Part shown: in pieces, positions 16,849 to 25,731 of the stretch
How the letters are laid out: every line of letters begins with the position of its first letter
Numbering within the stretch: the stretch's first letter is position 1
Notes under the pieces: model-generated
What the model was told of the DNA's origin: nothing
The model's database searches: none
Seen by the model: only the letters and a program-made list of their open reading frames with translations
Made by a program: the position numbers and the translations under genes
Assembly: GCA_965199705.1 (NCBI GenBank)
Contig: OZ241359.1
Coordinates: forward strand, 2,480,001 to 2,544,000
Length of the DNA stretch: 64,000 bases
Direction of reading: 5' to 3'
Source: Azophilus sp965199705
GTDB lineage: Bacteria > Pseudomonadota > Gammaproteobacteria > Pseudomonadales > Azotimanducaceae

Positions 16849-19800
16849 CGCCACTCGCAAACCAGCTTCTCCTGCATCGTTTTCTCTGCCAGGAGTTCGG
16901 CTACCGCGACCTGGCCAAGATGCTGGATCGACTGCGGGGACTATCGGCGGGCGTACACCCCGACGGGGAGAGCCACTACTTTCGTGGCGTCTTTCCCGAT
17001 CCGGCAATTGCCCGCATTGACGCCCAGAGACTTGCCAGCTACGACGCCGCGATCACCGAGACCAGCCAGCGCTTGCGGATGACGCCAGAGCATGGGCGCG
17101 GCTGGAAGCCGCATCAATGGCTCGCACTGCTGTTCGCCGAACACTATCTCAGCCGCTACTTCGAGGATGCGGAAGCCCTGCGGAAGGCTCTGAACGCGGC
17201 AAAACGGCAGCGATTCACGGCCACGAGGATACCGCAGTACACAGCGCAAGACTTGCGCACCATTGCCGTGCAGAGCGCCACCGGCTCCGGCAAGACGCTG
17301 GTCATGCACGCGCATATCCTGCAATACCGTCGCATTGCTGGCGCGGCGGGAAAGCGACCGCGCAATGTCATCCTGGTGACGCCGAACGAGCAGCTTTCCG
17401 AGCAGCATCGGCGGGAAATGCTGGCGAGCAACCTGCCAGCGCGGATCTTTTCCCGCTTGGCGGCGGCGGACCTGACGGCGCCTATCGAGATCATCGATGT
17501 GAACAAGCTGGCCACCAAGCAGGGCGTCAAGCGCGTCGCCGTGCGCGATTTCGGCGCCAACAATCTGGTGCTGGTGGATGAAGGGCATCTCGGCGCCTCG
17601 GGCAAGGCGTGGCGCGAGCGGCGGCGGGAACTGGCGGCGGGCGGCTTCACCTTCGAGTATTCGGCTACCTTCAACCAGATCATCGGCAAGGACAACGACC
17701 TGCGCAACGCCTACAGCAAGGCGCTGCTGTTCGACTATCCCTACCGCGCCTTCCACAGCGACGGCTACGGCAAGGATTACGCAATCGCCAATCTGCCGGA
17801 CGGCGCCGAGGATGACAACAGCCGAGCCTATCTGCTGGGCGCGCTCCTGAGTTTCTACCGGCAATGCCGCATCTGGCGCGAAGGGCGGACCGGCTGGGCG
17901 AATTTCAACATCGCCAAACCACTCTGGGTGTTCCTCGGCAAAACCGTCACCGGCAGCACAAAGGCGGACCAGGCGACGCGCTCGGACGTCATGCGCATCC
18001 TCGATTTCCTCGGCTGGGTGCTGGCGCGCGGTAGCGAGGCGCGCGCCCTGCTCGCCCGCCTGCTGGCCGGTGAATCGGGGCTTCAGGATGCCTCGGGCGA
18101 GGACTATTTCGCAGGACGGTTCAACGGGCTGCAAGGCGAGGCGCCCGGTGCGCTGTATGACGACATCTGCGAAACGCTGTTCCACGGCGCCGGACGGCTG
18201 CATGTGCGCTACCTGACGCAAGGCGACGGCGAACTGCATTTGCGCACCGCCAACAACGCCCCCTTTGGCGTGGTCAATGTGGGCGACTCGGCGAAGCTCT
18301 ACAAGCTGCTTGCCGATGCGGGCCTGCCCGATCTGGCGCTGGAGCGCGAGGCCGGCTTCGCCCGGCGGCTGTTCGCGGATGTGGACCGCGCAGATTCGAC
18401 CGTAAACGTGGTCATCGGCGCCAGACGCTTCATCGCCGGCTGGAATTCCTGGCGCGTGAGCACGATAGGGCTGATGCATGTGGGCGTCGGCGAGGGACCG
18501 GAGATCATCCAGATGTTCGGACGCGGCGTGCGCCTCAAAGGATGGGACATGAGCCTCAAGCGCCACGACTACAGCGGAGCCGAGCCACCGCCAGATTCCG
18601 AGCAACTGAAGGAGTTGGAGACACTGCGCATCTTCGGGCTGAAGTCTGCTTACATGCAGACCTTCCGCGACCTGCTGGCCAGGGACGGGATTGCCGCAGA
18701 GCGCGAAGAGATCCGGCTTCCCGTCACCTGGAACTTCGCAAGGCGACAACTCAAGATCGTGCGCCTGCCGCAAGGGCTGGCCTATCACCACACGGATGAT
18801 CGTCCCGCGCTGCCAGGGCCGGATGCGCCAGGCAGGCCGAGCGTTGAGATGAACCTGTATTCGCGCTTGCAGGCGGTCGATTCGAGCGCCGCCGAGACCG
18901 ATCCGGCGGTGGACAGAGCGCCCGTCAAGCTGGAACGCCGCCATGTCGGCCTGTTCAACCGCAAGCGTGTTTACCGCCGCCTGCTGGCGCGCAAGCAGCG
19001 GGAGCGCTGGCACAACCTCACCATCAGCCGCGATACGGTAGATGCGCTGCTGGAGCGGGGTGACTGGTACACGCTGCGCATGCCGCCCGAGCGCCTGAAC
19101 CCTAAGAGCTTCGCGGACTTGCGAAAACTTGAGGATGTTGCGGTCGAGCTCCTCGCCGATTACGCCAGCCGTTTCTGGCGCAGCCGGCGAGCGAAGTGGG
19201 AATCAGAAAATCTTGAAGTGAGAACGCTCGATACGACCGACCCCAATGCCATCGACGCCTACACCCTGTCCGTGGATGCACGGGAACAAGACCTGATCCG
19301 CAATGTAAAACACTTTGCGAGGATTCTGATCCCGGACCTGAACACCCACTTGCAGCTTGGCGTGCTGATGCAAGACGCGCACGCCTACAAGCCGTTGCTC
19401 TACGCCAGCGGCAAGAAGGTGGCGGTTCAACCCGTTCCCCTGGACATGAACGAGAAGCAGGTCGTTGAGGCGCTGGCGGATTTGGCGAAAGCCGGCGACG
19501 CTTGCCTTCAGGGGCGGGACCTGTTCCTGATTCGAAATCTGAGCCGGGGCCGTGGCGTATCCTTCTTCGACGACCATTCCTACTACCCAGATTTCATCAT
19601 CTGGCTGGCCCGAGGCGAGGACCAGCACATCCTGTTCCTGGATCCCAAGGGGCTGGTGGTGTACGGCCCGGAGCAGCGCCGAAAGGTGGCGCTTCACAGC
19701 CAAATCAAGGCAATCGAGCGGCAGCTACGCCACACCGACGCCTCTCTGCGCCTCCATGCCTATGTCGTCTCCGTGACGCCGCCGGAACAGATCGGCGATG

Positions 19801-19943
19801 CGCCGCGCAGCCGTAAAGATTGGGAAGGGGACGGCGTTTACTTCCTGGACGACAAGGACTGGGCGCCGCGGCTGGTGCGCCATGCGCTTGCGGCTGCTGC
19901 CGCCACGCCTATTGCGCCAGCAGCACGTAGCAGGCGATGGTGA
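16845..19943 (+). CDS. Type III restriction endonuclease (Res), helicase-nuclease subunit
   Basis: ATP-dependent restriction subunit of 1,032 residues working with the Mod encoded immediately upstream (4-base overlap). Superfamily 2 helicase motifs are visible: Walker A ATGSGKTLVMH near 143, a DEGH box (LVLVDEGHLGASGK) near 243 in place of DEAH, a SAT-like YSATF near 268, and a motif VI-like GRGVRLKG near 560. The C-terminal nuclease candidate is DFIIWLAR-x-x-x-x-HILFLDPKGL near 915-935, which fits a PD-(D/E)xK site (Asp, then D-x-K). Length is typical of Res subunits. The last 35 bases overlap the 3' end of the convergent symporter gene. No disruption was seen, so the system looks intact. 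Confidence 0.92.
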   Translation: MTPLANQLLLHRFLCQEFGYRDLAKMLDRLRGLSAGVHPDGESHYFRGVFPDPAIARIDAQRLASYDAAITETSQRLRMTPEHGRGWKPHQWLALLFAEHYLSRYFEDAEALRKALNAAKRQRFTATRIPQYTAQDLRTIAVQSATGSGKTLVMHAHILQYRRIAGAAGKRPRNVILVTPNEQLSEQHRREMLASNLPARIFSRLAAADLTAPIEIIDVNKLATKQGVKRVAVRDFGANNLVLVDEGHLGASGKAWRERRRELAAGGFTFEYSATFNQIIGKDNDLRNAYSKALLFDYPYRAFHSDGYGKDYAIANLPDGAEDDNSRAYLLGALLSFYRQCRIWREGRTGWANFNIAKPLWVFLGKTVTGSTKADQATRSDVMRILDFLGWVLARGSEARALLARLLAGESGLQDASGEDYFAGRFNGLQGEAPGALYDDICETLFHGAGRLHVRYLTQGDGELHLRTANNAPFGVVNVGDSAKLYKLLADAGLPDLALEREAGFARRLFADVDRADSTVNVVIGARRFIAGWNSWRVSTIGLMHVGVGEGPEIIQMFGRGVRLKGWDMSLKRHDYSGAEPPPDSEQLKELETLRIFGLKSAYMQTFRDLLARDGIAAEREEIRLPVTWNFARRQLKIVRLPQGLAYHHTDDRPALPGPDAPGRPSVEMNLYSRLQAVDSSAAETDPAVDRAPVKLERRHVGLFNRKRVYRRLLARKQRERWHNLTISRDTVDALLERGDWYTLRMPPERLNPKSFADLRKLEDVAVELLADYASRFWRSRRAKWESENLEVRTLDTTDPNAIDAYTLSVDAREQDLIRNVKHFARILIPDLNTHLQLGVLMQDAHAYKPLLYASGKKVAVQPVPLDMNEKQVVEALADLAKAGDACLQGRDLFLIRNLSRGRGVSFFDDHSYYPDFIIWLARGEDQHILFLDPKGLVVYGPEQRRKVALHSQIKAIERQLRHTDASLRLHAYVVSVTPPEQIGDAPRSRKDWEGDGVYFLDDKDWAPRLVRHALAAAAATPIAPAARSRRW

Positions 19944-21537
19944 TGACGGCGATGGCGGCCCCGGTGATTCTGGCGTACCGCCAGGGGGTCAGATCGACTG
20001 CCTGAGGCCGTTCAAAAGCTTTGGCGTCTCCCGCCTCCGTTGGCCGGCCGAACCAGCTGATAACGATCATCAGCAACGCCGTAAGCAGGAAAACGATCGC
20101 CAGTGTATGCAGGAAATGGATTGTGTCGGATAGTCCGAACAGGTTCTGAACCACGCCCTGATACCAGTCGTGGAACGAAAAATTCAGGATGTAGAAGACG
20201 ATGGGGCCGGCGATCAGCCCGGTCTTGGCCGCCCGTGCGGTAATCCTGGCGGTCATGAGCCCGGCCAGGATCACGGCGAGCATCGGCCCGAAGAAGGTTG
20301 CGTTGATCTGTTGCAGGTAGATGTACAGGCTGCCCGAGGTGTCGATCATTGGCGCAATCATCATCGCCAGGATTGCCAGGATCGTGCTGCACCAGCGACC
20401 AACCCGAACCTGATTGCGCTCCGATGCAGCCGTATCGATCAACGTGCTGTGCACGCCTTTGCTGTACAACGTTGCCGCACTGTTCAGCACACTGTTGAAG
20501 GTGCTCAATACGGCGCCAACCATCACCGCGGCGAAGAACCCCGTCAATACGGTGGGCAGTACCGCCTTCACCAGCATCGGGTATGCCTGCAGGTACTGAT
20601 CGTCGGTCAGCGAGTCCTTGAACATGTGGTAGGCGATGACACCCGGCAGCACGACTGCAATCGGGCCCAGAATCTTGAAGAACGCTGCGATCAACACGCC
20701 TTTCTGCGCCTCTTTCAGGTTCTTTGCGCCAAGGGCGCGCTGGACGATCGACTGATTGGCGCACCAAAAGAAAATCTGATTGACAATCATGCCGGTGAAC
20801 AGAACGCCGAACGGCAGGAAAGAACCCGGTTCATCGCCGGTGATATCGAATTTCTCGTGCTCCTCGGTATAAACCTTGTCGAAACCGGCAACGATGCTGC
20901 CATCGCCGACGGCATGGAGCGCGAGAATCGGTATCAGAAGCCCGGCAACCAGGAAGCCGACGCCATTGATCGTATCCGAGATCGCCACCGCCTTGAGCCC
21001 GCCGAATATCGCATACATCGAACCCAGCGTGCCGACGCCCCAGACCATGAGCACCTTCGCCTGAGTCTCGGTCAGCCCCAGACTTGCTGACACGTCGAAC
21101 AGGCTTTCCAGACCCGCCGCCCCGAACAGCAGCACCACGGGCAGGATCGCGATCGCATACGAGAACAGGAACAGTGCCGTGGCAATGACGCGCGTCTGAT
21201 TGTCGAACCGGACCGACAGGAACTCGGGGATGGTCGTCAGCCCGATGCGCAAGTACCTTGGCAGAAAGTAGAGCGCCGTCAGCACCATCGCCAGTGCAGC
21301 CGTCGTCTCCCACGCCATCACGGCGATGGTGTGATTGAACGCATCGCCATTCAGGCCGATCAGATGTTCGGTGGACAGGTTTGTGAGCATCAGCGATCCG
21401 GCGATGACCCAGGCCGTCAGGCCGCGACCGGCCAGGAAGTACGCATCCGACGAGTCCATTCGATCCCGGCGGGTGAACCACCAGGAGATGCCGGCGACTG
21501 CCGCCGTGAAGGCGAAGAAGGAGAGGACGGATATCAC
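19909..21537 (-). CDS. Sodium/solute symporter (SSS family, SGLT-like)
   Basis: A 542-residue inner-membrane transporter with about 14 hydrophobic segments spread along its length, coupling solute uptake to sodium. LMLTNLSTEHLIGLNGDAF near 52-70 is the hallmark of the SGLT branch (vSGLT-like) and FLPRYLRIGLTTIPEFLSVRF follows it. The length is close to that of the Vibrio sodium/galactose transporter. A sugar or polyol substrate is therefore likely but unproven. Translation starts at GTG inside the stop of the upstream phosphoesterase gene (GTGA overlap), so the two are co-expressed. The pairing suggests release of a moiety outside the inner membrane by the phosphatase and import by this carrier; that link is inference. 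Confidence 0.92.
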   Translation of the reverse strand: MISVLSFFAFTAAVAGISWWFTRRDRMDSSDAYFLAGRGLTAWVIAGSLMLTNLSTEHLIGLNGDAFNHTIAVMAWETTAALAMVLTALYFLPRYLRIGLTTIPEFLSVRFDNQTRVIATALFLFSYAIAILPVVLLFGAAGLESLFDVSASLGLTETQAKVLMVWGVGTLGSMYAIFGGLKAVAISDTINGVGFLVAGLLIPILALHAVGDGSIVAGFDKVYTEEHEKFDITGDEPGSFLPFGVLFTGMIVNQIFFWCANQSIVQRALGAKNLKEAQKGVLIAAFFKILGPIAVVLPGVIAYHMFKDSLTDDQYLQAYPMLVKAVLPTVLTGFFAAVMVGAVLSTFNSVLNSAATLYSKGVHSTLIDTAASERNQVRVGRWCSTILAILAMMIAPMIDTSGSLYIYLQQINATFFGPMLAVILAGLMTARITARAAKTGLIAGPIVFYILNFSFHDWYQGVVQNLFGLSDTIHFLHTLAIVFLLTALLMIVISWFGRPTEAGDAKAFERPQAVDLTPWRYARITGAAIAVITIACYVLLAQ

Positions 21538-22826
21538 CTGGCGCCATACCCGAGGTGCGAACGGCGCTCGAACTCATACTCGAAATCGACTGACAGGTCA
21601 GCTCTGCCATCGTCCGGCACGGACAGCATCGTGACCTTCGCCCTGTCTCCCTCTACCTGCATGTGCGCGAATCCCCAGAGCAGGCCTTTCGCAAAGACGG
21701 TCTCGTGTTCCGGGTACTTGCGCTCCTGGTGATGCATGAAGCTGGTATGAAGGGGTCGCTGTTTCGCGGCCGCGCCGGAAAGGATCTGTACCAGCGGCTT
21801 GTCCGTCGCTTCGCCGAGCGCCGCCTGGCAGTTGTCGGTATGGATTTCGAGGGTGTGTTCGTGACCGACAAGGTAGGCGTCTGCGTAGCGACACATCGAC
21901 GGCAGAATCAGGTTGCGCAATACCCTCGCCTCTTCAAACTTGCTGCCCGCCGATGACCAGATCGGATGATGCGCGATGACCAGCTTCCACTTCGCATCCG
22001 ACGCCGCGAGTGCGCGCTCCAGCCACGCCGGCATGTCGCGCTCATCGTCGGTCAGCGGCTCGACGAAGTAGCCGGGTTCATCGATCTCGTCGGTCAGCGC
22101 TTCCGACCCATCGTCATTGAGGTAAGTCTCGCGGACCGGTACGGAAGCGAGGATCATGCTCGTGTCTATCACGAACAGCTCAACGTCCCCGTTCTGTGAC
22201 GGCGGTTTCACCGAATAGCAGGGGCCATCGATGTAGAAGCCATCCGCCTGCCGCAAGTATTCGATCTGTGCGAATCCGCCCTCGCGTGAGGTTTCCCAGT
22301 CGTGATTGCCGAGCGTTGCGTAGGTCACGTAACTCTCCGGACTGCTGACGAGATTGCCGAACGGATCACTGAGCATGTCCTTGAAGCGCATTGCATCGTC
22401 CACGCCATCGGCGCCGAGCGTTGCCCCGCTCGGATAGATGTTGTCGCCCACCATGACGCCGAAATCACAGATGGCCAGATCCCGACAGTAGCCGCTCATC
22501 GCCTGGGAGATCTGATCCATGCCGGACGCCGGCACCACATGATTGGTGACCGGAGAGATGGCGCTGGGCCGGGCTTCGAACTCCGCTGCCGGGCGTTTGT
22601 CCTCAAGCCAGTCCGCACGCTCCCTGGCATGGTACTCATCGGCAGTCAGGCGCTCCACGAAATCGTCCTGATCCGGGTAGTTCAGGTGGTAGCCGCTGTC
22701 TCCGAAGATCAGTACGCCAAAGCCGGGGCTCGCTTCGGCATCCTCGGTCTTGAGCCGATCGGGGCTGCCGCAGGCCCCAAGGAGGCCTGAAGCGATCAGT
22801 AGCAGAAGCAGTTTGTTTTTTCTCAT
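21534..22826 (-). CDS. Lipoprotein metallophosphoesterase (purple acid phosphatase-like)
   Basis: About 430 residues from ATG 22826, beginning with a lipoprotein signal MRKNKLLLLLIASGLLGAC whose LGAC lipobox predicts acylation at Cys19. The calcineurin-like metal-binding blocks appear in order: FGDSGYH, VGDNIYPSG, LGNHDWE, IAHHPIW and GHEHTLEIH. These supply the Asp, Asn and His ligands of a two-metal phosphoesterase centre. The GDxGY / GDNIY pair resembles purple acid phosphatases (ACP5-like). An open frame extends further upstream but would place the lipoprotein signal internally. Membrane-anchored, probably facing the periplasm, it sits in an operon with the SGLT-like symporter (4-base overlap). 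Confidence 0.9.
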   Translation of the reverse strand: MRKNKLLLLLIASGLLGACGSPDRLKTEDAEASPGFGVLIFGDSGYHLNYPDQDDFVERLTADEYHARERADWLEDKRPAAEFEARPSAISPVTNHVVPASGMDQISQAMSGYCRDLAICDFGVMVGDNIYPSGATLGADGVDDAMRFKDMLSDPFGNLVSSPESYVTYATLGNHDWETSREGGFAQIEYLRQADGFYIDGPCYSVKPPSQNGDVELFVIDTSMILASVPVRETYLNDDGSEALTDEIDEPGYFVEPLTDDERDMPAWLERALAASDAKWKLVIAHHPIWSSAGSKFEEARVLRNLILPSMCRYADAYLVGHEHTLEIHTDNCQAALGEATDKPLVQILSGAAAKQRPLHTSFMHHQERKYPEHETVFAKGLLWGFAHMQVEGDRAKVTMLSVPDDGRADLSVDFEYEFERRSHLGYGAR

Positions 22827-23057
22827 GGGCAGGAGTCCTGTGGGTGCGACGACACCAGCCGGCGCGCAAGGCAGGGCCGGCCTGGCATGTTCATGCCTGT
22901 TTCTGGAATGAGGCGCTTGCGCTGTTGGAGCCGAGGAGGAAGCGCCGGTTGTCATGTGGCAAAATGGCGTTTGCAAATCAAACAATTGCCGACCTTCGAG
23001 GTGATAATGACAACCGACCCGAGCAATTTACTTTTTTCCTGGGACGCTGTCGAGCCG

Positions 23058-23083
23058 TGTACGGGCTCAGATACATTTCGGAA
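23058..23083 (+). repeat. 26-base dispersed repeat, copy 2
   Basis: Second copy of the GGCTCAGATACATTTCGGAA-containing repeat (one mismatch to 12462-12487). It ends 16 bases before the start codon of the ornithine-cyclodeaminase-family gene, so here it occupies the 5' untranslated or promoter region. Confidence 0.8.
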
Positions 23084-23099
23084 AATTCGGTAACGAAAC

Positions 23100-24239
23100 A
23101 TGGCCAACGAAACCAGGATCGATTTCATTTACCTTTCGGAGCCAGACATGGTTCGGGCCGGCGTAACCGACATGGCCGCCTGCGTGGACACCATGGAGGA
23201 GATGTTCGCGCTGCTCCATCGCGGCGACTACCGCATGGCCGGCGCGAACAACAATTCGCACGGCGCCCTGATCCTGTTTCCTGAAGACTCACCCTTTCCC
23301 AACATGCCGAAGCCGACCGCTGATCGCCGCATGATGGCGATGCCCGCCTACCTGGGCGGACGTTTCGGCGCCTCAGGGGTCAAGTGGTACGGTTCGAACA
23401 TCGCGAATCGAGAGCGCGGCCTGCCGCGGTCGATCTTGATGTTCATCCTGACCGACACCGAAACCAGCGCGCCGCTGGCCTTGATGTCGGCCAATCTGCT
23501 GTCGGCCTATCGGACCGGCGCCATCCCCGGCGTCGGTGCCCGCCATCTGGCGCGCAAGGACGCCCGCATTGCGGGCATTCTCGGGCCGGGCGTGATGGGC
23601 AAAACCTCTTTGAGCGCCCTTGTTGCCGCCTGTCCGGCGATCGACACCGTGAAGGTCAAGGGCCGAGGCGCGGAAAGCCGGGACGGCTTCATCGACTGGG
23701 TGCAGCGAACCTACCCGCAGATCAAGGAAGTTCGCAGCGTCGAGACCGAAGAGGAACTCGTGCGCGGCTCGCACCTGGTGGCCTATTGCAGCTCGGGCGA
23801 CGCCGGCGACCCCTCGACTTACCCGCGGATCAATCGGGAGTGGCTTGAACCCGGCACTTTCGTGGCGATGCCCGGCGTCGGCGCCCTGGACGACGACATC
23901 CTGGCGTCGGATGTTCGCAAAGTTCTCGACAATACGGGCCTTTATGACGCCTGGGCTGAAGAGTTGCCATTCCCGGCGCACCACATCAATCCGGTGGTGG
24001 GCATGCAGTTCATGGACCGGATTGCCGAAGGCCGTCTTGGCCGGCACGACTTGGAGGATTTAGGCCAAATCGTGGCCGGGGAGGCGCCCGGCCGCCAAAA
24101 CGACGAGGAAATCGCCATTCTTTCCGTCGGCGGAATGCCAGTCGAGGACGTGGCCTGGGCGACCGTCATCTACCGCAAGGCGATCGAACAAGGCATCGGG
24201 GTGACGCTCAATCTGTGGGACGAACCCGCTCTGCGCTAG
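23100..24239 (+). CDS. Ornithine cyclodeaminase/mu-crystallin family dehydrogenase-like protein
   Basis: A 379-residue cytosolic protein with the ornithine cyclodeaminase/mu-crystallin fold. The substrate-binding half contains SGVKWYGSNIANRERGLPR near 98-116 (VKW-x-G-S-N pattern). The NAD(P)-binding Rossmann segment has IAGILGPGVMGKTSLSAL near 158-175 (G-P-G-x-M-G). Close relatives are often labelled tyramine oxidase subunit B, but that label is weakly supported. Known members act on imines, amino acids or ketimines (ornithine cyclodeaminase, alanine dehydrogenase, ketimine reductase). It opens a same-strand series with an FAD oxidoreductase, an APC permease and a racemase-fold protein, consistent with breakdown of an amine or amino-acid derivative. 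A 157-base gap with a strong hairpin separates it from the next gene. Confidence 0.85.
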   Translation: MANETRIDFIYLSEPDMVRAGVTDMAACVDTMEEMFALLHRGDYRMAGANNNSHGALILFPEDSPFPNMPKPTADRRMMAMPAYLGGRFGASGVKWYGSNIANRERGLPRSILMFILTDTETSAPLALMSANLLSAYRTGAIPGVGARHLARKDARIAGILGPGVMGKTSLSALVAACPAIDTVKVKGRGAESRDGFIDWVQRTYPQIKEVRSVETEEELVRGSHLVAYCSSGDAGDPSTYPRINREWLEPGTFVAMPGVGALDDDILASDVRKVLDNTGLYDAWAEELPFPAHHINPVVGMQFMDRIAEGRLGRHDLEDLGQIVAGEAPGRQNDEEIAILSVGGMPVEDVAWATVIYRKAIEQGIGVTLNLWDEPALR

Positions 24240-24282
24240 GGAAACTCCGATCAAGTCCGATTCACAAAGCAGGGCAGCCAAA

Positions 24283-24309
24283 GGAGCGAGGGCGGGACGC
24301 CCTCGCTCC
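24283..24309 (+). terminator. Perfect 11-bp stem-loop between cluster genes
   Basis: An 11-base-pair perfect GC-rich stem (GGAGCGAGGGC / GCCCTCGCTCC) with a five-base loop lies 44 bases after the stop of the preceding gene. There is no T-run after it, so it is not a classical intrinsic terminator. It could attenuate transcription or stabilise the upstream mRNA. Confidence 0.55.
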
Positions 24310-24396
24310 GGGCCTCGTCCACGCATTCCCCGGCCCGAGCGCGCGGCATCCGGTTACAGGGCCCATTCGGTCACACGGTAGATAAGGAACCCACCC

Positions 24397-25701
24397 GTGG
24401 CGCCGACCATTGAGCCCGTTCAGACCGCTCTCGACTTCCCGGACCAAACCGCTGTGGTCGTGATCGGCGGCGGCATCATTGGCCTCGCGGCAGCGCTGAA
24501 TCTGGCCGAGCGCGACATCCCCGTGGTGGTGTTCGAAAAAGGGCGGATTGCGGCGGAGCAGTCGTCGCGCAATCTCGGTTGGATCCGCAAGCTCAGCCGT
24601 TCCAGGCCTGATGTGCCGTTGGCCCTGGAATCGCAACGGCTTTGGGCGGAACTGGCCCAGCGGACCGGCAAGGATGTCGGCTATCGGCAGGCGGGCATCA
24701 TGTTCATTGCTCGCACCGAGGCCGAGATGGATGGCTATCGCAAGTGGCTTGAGAGCGTTGCAGACCTGTCGCTCGATGCCCGTCCCCTGACGGGCGAGGA
24801 CGTCAGCAGGCTGGTTCCGGGCGCCCGGGAAAAGTGGATTGGCGGGATTTTCTCCCCGTCGGACGGCTACGCGGAACCGACCCTCGCCTCTTCGGCCATC
24901 GCCGCCGCGGCGCAGCGAAAGGGCGCGGTCATTGTCGAGAACTGCGCCGTCCGAACCCTGGCTTTGTCTGGGGGCGGGGTTGGCGGCGTCGTCACCGAAC
25001 GCGGAGAGGTCCGCTGCGATCAAGCCCTCTTGGCCGGCGGGTTCTGGTCGCGGCGGTTTCTTGGCAACCTGGACGTCAACCTGCCCACCTTGCCGGTGAC
25101 CGGTTCGGTGCTGCGCACCGCACCCATGGAAGGGCCGACCGACGCCGCGGTTGGCGCATCGAATTTCTCTTTCCGAAAGCGCCAGGACGGCGGCTACACC
25201 GTCATACAACGGGGCGCGTTCGGTGTGCCGCTCACCCTCGACCACCTGCTGATCGGGAGGCGATACCTGCCAACGCTGAAGGCCAATCCGGGAGGTGCGC
25301 GCCTGTCATTCGGCCGGTTTTTCTTCGAAGACCTCAAGTTGGCGCGCCGTTGGAAAGCAGGTCGAACGTCGCCCTTCGAACGAGAGCGCACCATGAATCC
25401 CTCGGCAGACCCCGGGTTGGTCCGGGAAGCGATGCGCAATCTGGCCAGCGCCTGGCCGGTCTTTGAAAACGCGGTGGTCGAAGAGACGTGGGCGGGCGTG
25501 ATTGACATCACGCCGGATTCGGAACCGGTGATTTCACCGGTGGCGAAAATCCCTGGGCTGACGCTGGCGGCCGGCTTTTCGGGGCATGGGTTCGGGACGT
25601 CGCTCGCGGCCGGGCAACTCGCCGCGCAACTCGTCATCGACGAAACCCCGATCGTTGATCCAACCCCCTATCGCCTGGCACGGTTCTCAAGCGAGCCGTG
25701 A
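24397..25701 (+). CDS. FAD-dependent amine/amino-acid oxidoreductase (DAO family)
   Basis: A 434-residue flavoprotein oxidising an amine or amino acid. The N-terminal dinucleotide-binding motif is VVVIGGGIIGLAAALNLAE near 20-38, closed by the acidic residue of VVVFEKG, followed by QSSRNLGWIRKLSRS. The C-terminal FAD-contact segment is LTLAAGFSGHGFGTSLAAGQLAAQLV near 390-415. This is the D-amino-acid oxidase/glycine oxidase/sarcosine oxidase type (DAO). Translation starts at GTG with AAGGA nine bases upstream. The partner encoded upstream is a mu-crystallin-family protein and downstream is an amino-acid permease, so uptake and oxidation of the same nitrogen compound is a reasonable inference. 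The actual substrate is unknown. Confidence 0.9.
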   Translation: MAPTIEPVQTALDFPDQTAVVVIGGGIIGLAAALNLAERDIPVVVFEKGRIAAEQSSRNLGWIRKLSRSRPDVPLALESQRLWAELAQRTGKDVGYRQAGIMFIARTEAEMDGYRKWLESVADLSLDARPLTGEDVSRLVPGAREKWIGGIFSPSDGYAEPTLASSAIAAAAQRKGAVIVENCAVRTLALSGGGVGGVVTERGEVRCDQALLAGGFWSRRFLGNLDVNLPTLPVTGSVLRTAPMEGPTDAAVGASNFSFRKRQDGGYTVIQRGAFGVPLTLDHLLIGRRYLPTLKANPGGARLSFGRFFFEDLKLARRWKAGRTSPFERERTMNPSADPGLVREAMRNLASAWPVFENAVVEETWAGVIDITPDSEPVISPVAKIPGLTLAAGFSGHGFGTSLAAGQLAAQLVIDETPIVDPTPYRLARFSSEP

Positions 25702-25731
25702 TCGACGGCAGCGGCCAAACGGTGACCACCA

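Noticed and set aside
16941..19013. A 690-codon minus-strand frame opposite the Res gene
   Set aside because: No recognisable domain, composition typical of a shadow frame, and the plus-strand gene has clear helicase and nuclease motifs.
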